DNA of 64,000 nucleotides from the NCBI GenBank assembly GCA_963682025.1, contig OY821517.1, positions 103,952,412 through 104,016,411 of the forward strand, written 5' to 3'. Positions within the stretch are counted from its first letter, which is position 1. Each line of letters opens with the position of its first letter. Under the pieces are notes generated by a model that was not told the origin of the DNA, did no database searches, and saw nothing but the letters and a program-made list of their open reading frames with translations. This document shows positions 55,788 to 64,000 of this stretch, piece after piece. The position numbers were made by a program, and so were the translations under genes. Source of the stretch: Cordilura impudica. Lineage: Eukaryota > Arthropoda > Insecta > Diptera > Scathophagidae.

Positions 55788-58007
55788 TTAAAATGTAAAC
55801 ATATTTTTTTGACAAAAATTTGGCATTTCTGCTCGTGATTTCAACCTGGTTCTAATAAGGCCATCTCTAGAAGCAGCGTTAGTTACACTTTGAGAGGCAT
55901 CTGTTACCAGTTTAACACATCTTTCCACAGCTTGTGTGTGACAAGGAAAGTCAACAATTTCCAAGCTGTTATCTTTTGCCATGATTTGAAGGTCATCATT
56001 AGAAATATACCGAAGAACCGGCGGTGCTGTAACCCCACACTCGTGCCATATAATAATTTCGGTGTAATCTCCAGCAGAGAAGTTAATTTTTGGTGGTTTA
56101 AATATTCTGTGTTTAGTGGTACTTTCAGCTTCTCTAGCTTTAATTATTCTTTGCAATGCCAGCTCCCGAATGTGGTCTCTATCATCAAACAGCATACTGA
56201 CAAGTAGATTTTCCGGGTGAGCAAAAAAAGCATTTCTTTCGATAACAGAATCCACAACTGATCGCATATTTTCGGGTAAAAAACGAGAGTACAAAATCAG
56301 ATGAAAAATATGTTTGGCTCCTTCTTTAAAAGACGTTTTTTGTTTGATTAGGAACCAAATCGGAGCGTATACTTTAACAACGTAATTGACAAGTAGTTGC
56401 AATTTTTCTGATGGATTAAGGGTACTTACGTAAACTCTGAGTAGACGATTAGCAAAGGTAAGCCATCTCGAGTGCGCAATTTTTCCAGGTTTTCGGTTTG
56501 CCAGCTCAGGACTACAATAACCAGTTTGAACAGCTTTACATATCTCATAAAGATATTTTTGATCCGTACTTAGTTGATCGACCACATTTTTCGGCAAGTC
56601 AGGCAAATTACCAGCCACCGCACAAAAAGACACCGTTGTTTCATTTTCACAAGTAACTAATTGTTTTCCAATAAGTCCGGAATATTCTCTAGGTCCCGAA
56701 GTGCAACCATCTAAAGTCAAGAATAAATGACGAAGGGGTAACTCATTGGCATGGAGCATAAAAACACACCATTGTAGCGGTCTCTTCAAATACTCCTCCA
56801 AATATTGAATAACGCCACCCTTCCAACCGGTATTAGTTGCAGTTCCGTCACATCCAATGCAAATCACGTCATCTAAATTCCAACTTTTATCTTCTAATAA
56901 AGTTGTGATCGAAGTTAGAATGCCCTTTGCAGTGCCACGACTTGGCGTTGTGTGACCCAAATAAATTGATCCAGGTTCTGATAAAATTGAGATGTGTTCT
57001 TCTAAAATTTCTTTGCGATGGTAACGATCCCCTATTTTCTCACTTATCAGAGTCTTGTCTTTTCGTCCATCAAAGTAAATGCTTTTAATAACAATATTTC
57101 CAATGTCTTTTGAATTTTCTTTCCGGACTTTAGATACAGCTCTGTGTATTTTGTTTTTATCGATTACCAGAGTTAAATTTTCGGTAGAAATTAAGCCGAA
57201 GTCAGTCAAAACCGCAGAAGCAACAGCAGCAGCAGAGCGAGTCGATAAACCGTATCTATCACAGACCTTAGCAACTGTTGGCAACGGCAATGTATTCCGA
57301 TTCGTCGTTGAAGTCGAAGGTGTATCTGGCGAAAGTATGTTAGTGGGAGATGCCTCCGTTATCGGATACGTTTCTAGGGAAGATTCACACAGTGAAACAC
57401 AATTTTCTGGGATAGAATCGGTTTCTTGAGTAGAACGCTGCTTTTTTGCTGCCCTTATGGAATGTTCAGTTTGTCTCTGCTTTCGTTTTATTAATCGAGC
57501 TGTTTCTATTTTATCAACTCCACATATAACCATTTTTCTGTAATTTCTTTGATCCAACAAAAAACTTCTTTCATTGATTGGAACTTTCTTAGGTTTTAAA
57601 CAAGAACAAAATTCAAATGAAGTGTATTTGCAAGCAGCAACGTCGAAAAGCTTCTCAGATGACTCCAAAAAACACTTTAGTTTGTTTTCGAAACCATTTT
57701 TTCGTTTGCTTTTGGGGTATCTTTTCAAATGGAGGTACTTTTCGAAATAGGATTTGAGTAACTGAATAACTCGTTCCTTTGTTACGATTGGAATCGAAGC
57801 TTTGGTCCAAATATTGTCAATCTCTTCAAAAACAATCGCATATATATCTGAATTTGATGGATCTTTTCCATTATACTTTAATTTCATGTTATACTTGATA
57901 AATAAAATATATTTAAGAACGTCTCTTATAGTTGGTAGCTGCCGATCATCAAGTTCCTTATATGGTCCCAATATAACACAAGTTGTCTCACTACGCCTCG
58001 AACTCAT
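55788..58007 (-). CDS. Uncharacterised transposase-like protein, intact 739-codon ORF
   Basis: Single open frame from ATG at 58007 to a stop at 55788, no intron. N-terminal third: a helical region and a basic segment with FCSCLKPKKVP (about residue 133) and ERSFLLDQRNYRKM. Ser/Thr-rich linker about 200-245. Then TVAKVCDRYGLSTRSAAAVA, IVIKSIYFDGRKDKTL (Asp about 315), ICIGCDGTATNTGWKGGVI (Asp), RPLQWCVFMLHANELPLRHL and TLDGCTSGPREYSG, which look like an RNase H-type catalytic core; the C-terminal part has DFPCHTQAVERCVKLVT near residue 690. From memory this matches a large unnamed arthropod family found in repeats. No inverted ends were found, so it may be a solo gene, a domesticated copy or an element whose ends I missed. 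A TCAGTT initiator-like site lies at 58047-58052 (complement) and a poly(A) signal at 55715. Single intact ORF among many dead ones suggests recent activity or selection. Confidence 0.75.
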   Translation of the reverse strand: MSSRRSETTCVILGPYKELDDRQLPTIRDVLKYILFIKYNMKLKYNGKDPSNSDIYAIVFEEIDNIWTKASIPIVTKERVIQLLKSYFEKYLHLKRYPKSKRKNGFENKLKCFLESSEKLFDVAACKYTSFEFCSCLKPKKVPINERSFLLDQRNYRKMVICGVDKIETARLIKRKQRQTEHSIRAAKKQRSTQETDSIPENCVSLCESSLETYPITEASPTNILSPDTPSTSTTNRNTLPLPTVAKVCDRYGLSTRSAAAVASAVLTDFGLISTENLTLVIDKNKIHRAVSKVRKENSKDIGNIVIKSIYFDGRKDKTLISEKIGDRYHRKEILEEHISILSEPGSIYLGHTTPSRGTAKGILTSITTLLEDKSWNLDDVICIGCDGTATNTGWKGGVIQYLEEYLKRPLQWCVFMLHANELPLRHLFLTLDGCTSGPREYSGLIGKQLVTCENETTVSFCAVAGNLPDLPKNVVDQLSTDQKYLYEICKAVQTGYCSPELANRKPGKIAHSRWLTFANRLLRVYVSTLNPSEKLQLLVNYVVKVYAPIWFLIKQKTSFKEGAKHIFHLILYSRFLPENMRSVVDSVIERNAFFAHPENLLVSMLFDDRDHIRELALQRIIKAREAESTTKHRIFKPPKINFSAGDYTEIIIWHECGVTAPPVLRYISNDDLQIMAKDNSLEIVDFPCHTQAVERCVKLVTDASQSVTNAASRDGLIRTRLKSRAEMPNFCQKNMFTF

Positions 58008-58866
58008 TTTTCTTAATCACAAACACCGCTCTTAATACTGTAACTCAACTGACTAATGTATTATAAATTAGTTTAGTTTTTTTAGTTTTCTTTTTTGGGG
58101 AAACCCCAATTTACGTATTTTGGTATTAATAAATATAACAAGTGATTTTGAAGTGTTGCCAGATTTTTTATTTTTTTCATGTTCAAGGGTTTCTATGTTT
58201 TAGGGAGTAAGCTGTAACTATAAAAGGAACTTAAAAACTGGTTCGTAATAAACAAGAGTTCGCTATAACTGTAATAATTGGTATATAATTTGAAAGTGAA
58301 TGTTTTGGGTCCGGAAAAAATTTTTTTCCCGGATTTTTTTTTTTTATAAAAAATTCTTTATAACCGGTGTACGTTATAAACGAACTCCACTGTGTCTAGC
58401 AAATTCGTAGTCGCCGTTAAAGTGTTGTTGTTATATATAGTCGTGGTATATTTAGTTTAGGTGTCGAAATTAAGGATAGGGAAATATAATCATGAAAATA
58501 ACTACTTTTTAAAACTTTGAAGATCGGTAGAACCCTAAAGATATTGTTTCTTTTTATTTTTAAAATCATTTTGGGAATCTACGATCAATTACGCAAATTT
58601 TAAGAGGTCTTGCGTTAGGGAAATCCAAAAAAAAGAAATTCGGGACAACCTAATGTGTATGTCAAATAATAATGCCGGACTACAGTAAAATCTAATAGAA
58701 TTAGATGTCATGTCATGCAAATTTAAATAAAATCCATGTTATTCGTATTGTTGAATTAAAAAAAATAAGTTTTAAAAGCTAACTTTCGTCGTTTTAAAAT
58801 TCTGAAAGCAATATTTTATTAATAAAACAATTTCAATTATATTACATTTTTACATATTACCTCATT
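58008..58866. other. No supported gene; short foldback in 5' flank
   Basis: About 58254-58395 has inverted ends (GAGTTCGCTATAAC against GTTATAAACGAACTC), a possible MITE remnant. GGGGAAACCCC at about 58096 is a short palindrome. Otherwise AT-rich. Confidence 0.4.
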
Positions 58867-59658
58867 ATACCCTATACCACTATGTGGTTTGGGTATAATG
58901 ACTTTGTGCTGCTGTTTGTAACAACCAAAAATATTTGACCTAGACCCATCTTTAATTATACCGATCGAATCAGAATCACTTTATGAGTTGATTTAACAAT
59001 GTCCGTCCGTCCGTCCGTCCGTCCGTCCGTCCGTCTGTGTGTCCATGTAAAGCTTGTAATCAAACTGCAGGTCGCAAATATGAATATATTTTGATGAAAT
59101 TTGGTATATAAGCTTTTATCGGCCATGGGATGAACGCTATTGAAATTGGTGAGGATCGGTCCATGTTCAGACCTAGCCCCCATACAAATTACCCATATGA
59201 AATCGACATAAATTGCCATAAGATCCAAATTGTCATATAGATCTTACTCAAATTGGGTTTGTATGCGTTCATTACATCCACTAATGAGTAGTCCAAAAAT
59301 GATCCCTTTGACCCCATATAGAGCTGCTTACAGATCTTCACTTAAATCTATTAAAAAACAAAAATATTGCACTGATTCTTCTCAAATTTTGTTTGTACAT
59401 ATTTTTGCAAAATACAAGAGACTTTACCAAACATGATCAGGATCGGTCCATTTTTGGACCTAGTCCCTTTATAGATATAGCATCCGATATGAACTTTTTC
59501 ATATCTGCAGCCAAAAAAAATAATAAAAATCCCACTCAAATTTGGTTTTTGCTTATTTTCAATGTCCAGTTTTAGTTGGGCCTAAGAGATAGGGTTTATA
59601 AACGCATGGTATAGGGTATCATATAGTCGGTCTAGACCGACTATAATTTTCTTACTTG
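58867..59658 (+). mobile_element. HINE-like element, full copy
   Basis: Complete, with a long (CCGT)n run at 58999-59033 and hairpin at about 59624-59645. Arranged 3' end to 3' end with the next copy, about 106 bp apart. Confidence 0.8.
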
Positions 59659-59764
59659 TTTTTAATTGGTTATTATCTTTCTGATTTTTTATAAAAATGT
59701 GATAAAATATGACAGATAAAAAATTAACTAATTACACAGTTATAATATGAGAAACAGATGAAAA

Positions 59765-60528
59765 CAAGTAAGAAAATTATAGTCGGTCTAGACCGACTAT
59801 GCGATACCCTATACCATGCGTTTAGAAACCCTATCTCTTAGGCCCAACTAACTGGACATAGAAAATAAGCAAAAACCAAATTTGAGTGGGATTTTTATTA
59901 ATTTTTTTGGCTGCAGATATGAAAAAGTTCATATCGGATGCTATATCTATATGGGGACTAGGACCAAAAATGGACCAATCCTGATAATGTTTGGTAAAGT
60001 CTCTTGTATTTTGCAAAAATATATACAAACAAAATTTGGGAAGAATCAGTGCATTATTTTTGTTTTTAATAGATTTAAGTGAATATCGGGAAGCAGTCTA
60101 TATGGGGCCAAAGGTATCATTTTTGGACTACTCAATAATGGATGTAATGAATGCATACAAACCCAATTTGAGTAAGATCGATATGACAATTTGGATCTTA
60201 TGGCAATTTATGTCGATTTCATAAGGGTCATTTGTATGGGGGCTAGGTCTAAACATGGACCGATTCTCACCAATTTCAATACCGTTCATCCCATGGCCGA
60301 TAAAAGCTTATGTGCCAAATTTCGTCAAAATATGTTCACATTTGCGACCTGCAGTTTGATTACAAGGTTTACATGGACACACAGACGGACGGACATTGTT
60401 AAATCTACTCAAAAAGTGATTCTGATTCGATTGGTATAATAAAAGATGGGTTTAGGTCAAATATTTTTGGTAGTTATAAACAGCAGCACAAAGTCGTTAT
60501 ACCCAAACCACATAGTGGTATAGGGTAT
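59765..60528 (-). mobile_element. HINE-like element, full copy, antiparallel neighbour
   Basis: Complete minus-oriented copy; the microsatellite is reduced to GACGGACGGAC. Confidence 0.8.
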
Positions 60529-61242
60529 AAAAATCAGTATCTCAAGTATACATATAACTCCATCATATGTCTGGAACATTCTGTAAAGAATAACACACAA
60601 ACAACAAAATATAGTAAATAAGTATATATTGAAAAATTTTTAGTTATTATTACATTTAAAGATTAATATTTTGTTGAGATTTTAATGTCATGGTAAAGTA
60701 CTGTAGAAATCTTACCGAAGAACTGAATGATTTTCCCAAAATTATTTTTTGCACAACACATGGCTGCAAAAAATGTGTCACTAGCATAATATATGTTCAA
60801 TGCTGCATATGCGTCAATGCAACACGTTCACTTTTTGTACAATATCGTATATATTCTTACTGTCGCAATAAAATATCGCATTTGCAATTTTATATGATTG
60901 CCTATTCGGAGTTGTGATTGTTATATGACAGTTTCACAAACAGCATATCAACTTGGTTATCTATAATATGCTATCCTCTAGTGTCTGTATGTTTCAATCT
61001 TTCGAGACGTTTCGAAAGCCCCCTGCTGACAATGAAAGATAAAATTTGGCAACGTATAGCACAAGCCTAGTGTACAATATGTCATTGTATTAAATTTTTA
61101 GTCGATAATGACTAACAGCGAACTAGAATTCAAAAACTATTTAGCGCTTGTTCCATCGATTATTCCAATTCCGCTTTTATCTCCTGAATAGATTCAAAAC
61201 GAAAATCTCAGAAATCGTTTTTTTCAGCTTATTGAATAGCTA
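60529..61242. other. No supported gene
   Basis: AT-rich. A 75-codon frame at 60690-60917 has several Cys residues but no recognisable spacing or family. Confidence 0.45.
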
Positions 61243-63731
61243 CACACAGAAAAAGAATTTGTTGGAAATGGGTTACCATTAAAAATAATTATTTATTTAC
61301 CCAGATATATTATTGTAATTCAAATATATTTGAAAATAAAATAGATTTTCTTTATAAAATACCTCTTAACCATAATTCTAATAAAATGAAAATAGATACA
61401 ACAGCAAAATAAGTTCCTTTCACCAATGAAAGTTTTTATTCAAGTTAAAATAATTTAATTGGGGCAACTGAACTAAAGCCAGTATAACATGTATTATCTC
61501 TAAATATTGGTGATAACAATAAAATATTCCATCATAACGAAATATTTTAAACTAAAAATGAATTTACAGTCATTGTTACAAATTTTATGTTAATATGATA
61601 GAAACAAATTTGTATTTATAACAATTTTTCGGTTACTATAAAGTGGGAAACAAAATTTATTTGGTATTTACAACCGAAAGGAAATCAAATTCAGTTATTA
61701 ATATCATCAAGCATAATAAAGAACATTAATCGATTGGGTAAGTGGTCATTATTTTTATACCCTATACCACTATGTGGTTTGGGTATAATGACTTTGTGCT
61801 GCTGTTTGTAACAACCAAAATTATTTGACCTACACCCATCTTTAATTATACCGATCGAATCAGAATCACTATCTGATTCGATTTAACGATGTCCGTCCGT
61901 CCGTCTGTGTGTCCATGTAAAGCTTGTAATCAAACTGCAGGTCGCAAATATGAATATATTTTGACGAAATTTGGTATTTGACCTTCCATCGGCTATGGGA
62001 TGAAAGCTATTGAAATTGGTGAGAATCGGTCCATGTTCAGACCTAGCCCCCATACAAATGACCCCTATGAAATCAACATATATTGCCATAAGATCCAAAT
62101 TATCATACAGATCTTAGTCAAATTGGGTTTGTATGTATATATTACATCCATTAATCAGTAGTCTAAAAATGTTCACTATTGGACAACTCTTAGTCATAGG
62201 CCCCATATAGAGCTGCTTCCCGATCTTCAATTAAATCTATCAAAAAACAAAAATATTGCACTGATTCTTCTCAAATTTTTTTGGTATATATTTTTGTAAA
62301 ATACAAGAGACTTTACCAAACATGGTCAGGATCGGTCCATTTTTGGGCCTAGTCCTCATATAGATATAGCATCCGATATGAACTTATTCATATCTGCAGC
62401 CGAAAAAAATAATAAAAATCCCACTCAAATTTGGTTTATGCTTATTTTCTATATCCAGTTAGTTGGGCCTGAGAGATAGGGTCTCTAAACGCATGGTATA
62501 GGGTATCGTATAGTCGGTCTAGACCGACTATAATTTTCTTACTTGTTTTTTGTTGTGTTTTTATTTTTTGTAAAAATTATTTTATGCAAAGTTAGTTTAA
62601 ATTCAAAATAAGCTTTTCCAAATTTTGTTGCATTCTATTAGAAGTAAGATCGTCAAGGAATAGTTTTTATAAAAAAGCAAGTAAAAACACAAAAATAATG
62701 GTCGTAAATTTTTCATTCTATAGGAAATCTTACTATTTTAGGTAAAATTGCGACAATGCGTAGATAAACTGCTATTTTTTAACATCAAATTCAAATTGCT
62801 TTTACCCAATTTTATGAAACTATCTTTGGCTATTAAGTTGGTATTTGGGGGACAACAAAGCAAAATGTTAAATAACATTGAAAATAAATTAAAAGCCATT
62901 ATCAAACAACAAACTGTCTGGCCATATTGTTTAGCATTGGCAAATTGATCAGAGTTAATGGGAAACGTATACAACTATCTCTACTACTTCAACTGAATAA
63001 TGGCATTTACCTTCATACACACTCTAAACGATTTGCAAGCAAAATAAAACAGACGAGAAAAAAGCCTTTCGGTGACGGGGACAGGATCGTACATTCTAAC
63101 CGTATTTGTCTACAGTAAAACGGTCATCTTACTTGGATCCAAACATGGTGTGCGGCCTTATTTTTACTATATTTTTATATTGCACAAGTTCTATTTTACT
63201 TATAACAGTTTTAAGAAATATCAGAACAATATAATGCGAGGATACAACATGCAGCTATAGACAATTATCAAACGGCAAAAAAGTAGTATAAGAGCCTAAG
63301 TGAGAACGGGAACATTAATGCATTAACTAATACACGTAATATCGCTTATTTATTCCCTATTCGTATGTGTTACTAAAATCTTTTTTATCATGTAATATAA
63401 TCTTGTCTTTTATTAATTTTAATTTCATATTTAGAAATAAACTAATGAAAAAAAATAAGAGCATTAAAAATGCATGTGCATTTATATATCAGATGATTAG
63501 TGCGCTTTTAAATTAGGCTACCTGATAAATGGTTGTTACAACCAATAAATAAAATCTAAATTCCATTTCATCAATCGAATTTATTTCAAAATTCAATTGG
63601 CTGAGTACTTAATTCGTTAGTTTTTAAAATATAATTCAGTAATCACAATAGAATAATGTGATAGTACATGGGACTATCAAAATTCGGTTGGCAACAAATA
63701 CGGTTGTCACAACAAATCCGTTCTCTGTGTG
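61243..63731. mobile_element. TA-flanked TIR element with nested HINE
   Basis: Ends CACACAGAAAAAGAATTTGTTGG (in two parts, one mismatch cluster) at 61243 and the complement of CACACAGAGAACGGATTTGTTG ending at 63731, with TA directly outside both (61241-61242, 63732-63733). Without the HINE at 61757-62545 it is about 1.7 kb. No transposase is recognisable inside. The short TIR makes the call provisional. Confidence 0.5.
61757..62545 (+). mobile_element. HINE-like element, full copy
   Basis: Complete copy from ATACCC to CTTACTTG with hairpin at about 62511-62532 and a short GTCCGTCCGTCCGTC run. Nested in the TA-flanked element. Confidence 0.8.
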
Positions 63732-63733
63732 TA

Positions 63734-64000
63734 GATCCGATATGGTGCTAAATCGTATGGTTAAGGAACGATATGAGTCAAATTTTGCGAGACGGTGCAT
63801 GAGACTGGTGCAAAAACAAAACGTTATCTGCCCATAATTCTGCCCTTCTTTTTACGAATAGTTTCACGCAAATGACGAATTATACTGTAACAATAAGAAA
63901 TGTCAATGGAAGGAATTCATAATGCTCCACACCATGATATTCGCTGATGAAAAATATGATCTTGATTTTTGAACGACTTTGGTGTGATTTTTCGGTCTTG
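63734..64000. other. No supported gene
   Basis: Window end; no recognisable feature. Confidence 0.5.

Noticed and set aside
60690..60917. Cys-rich 75-codon ORF as a small secreted or zinc-binding protein
   Set aside because: Cys spacing fits no known motif, no signal peptide, and the surroundings are featureless AT-rich DNA.

Overview
This is AT-rich eukaryotic nuclear DNA, most likely from a higher fly (Diptera). The main reason is the dominant repeat: about 17 copies or fragments of an interspersed element with sub-terminal inverted repeats, a (CCGT/ACGG)n microsatellite and a 3' stem-loop, an architecture resembling the DINE-1/HINE (Helentron-associated) elements of dipterans. The species cannot be named from the sequence. 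I found no recognisable host housekeeping gene, rRNA or functional tRNA. The window is an accessory, repeat-dense region.

Layout. 0-9 kb: HINE copies (several nested or rearranged), AT-rich filler, a GC-richer segment and a LINE 3' fragment. 10-12 kb: tandemly repeated non-autonomous Helitron material with a canonical 3' end. 12.4-14.8 kb: a TIR element carrying a small spliced ORF and a nested HINE. 14.9-23.5 kb: three decayed Tc1-like elements, an LTR-like segment, a tRNA-derived SINE and more HINEs. 24.4-28.3 kb: a Tc1-like fragment, then a transposon with long inverted repeats whose transposase gene is split by a hAT-type foldback element. 28.9-31.8 kb: Helitron remnant with a broken PIF1-like helicase. 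33-37.5 kb: a Tc1-like relic, a second SINE copy and an RTE-like LINE interrupted by a TA-flanked MITE. 39.3-41 kb: relic of an uncharacterised arthropod gene family, partly duplicated in tandem. 41.7-44.2 kb: a complete piggyBac element with TTAA flanks and one frameshift. 45.5-48.2 kb: a second, nearly intact member of the transposon family seen at 24.8 kb. 50-51.3 kb: LINE remnant. 52.6-54.8 kb: a Transib-like element. 55.8-58.0 kb: the only long uninterrupted ORF (739 codons), an uncharacterised transposase-like protein. 58.9-64 kb: HINEs and a TA-flanked element.

How the parts relate. Insertions can be dated relative to each other by nesting: hAT foldback inside the long-TIR transposon; HINEs inside a Tc1-like element, inside two TIR elements and repeatedly inside other HINEs; a MITE inside a LINE. 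Target-site duplications I can read directly are TTAA (piggyBac), 8 bp (hAT foldback), 4 bp ATAT and ATAC (the two Sola-like elements), 5 bp GATCG (Transib-like) and TA (several). The best candidates for something little described are the two 4-bp-TSD transposons with an HGKG...DG transposase, the intact 739-codon gene, and the recurrent self-insertion of the HINE family at one internal T-tract. Family names are from memory of the families, not from a search.
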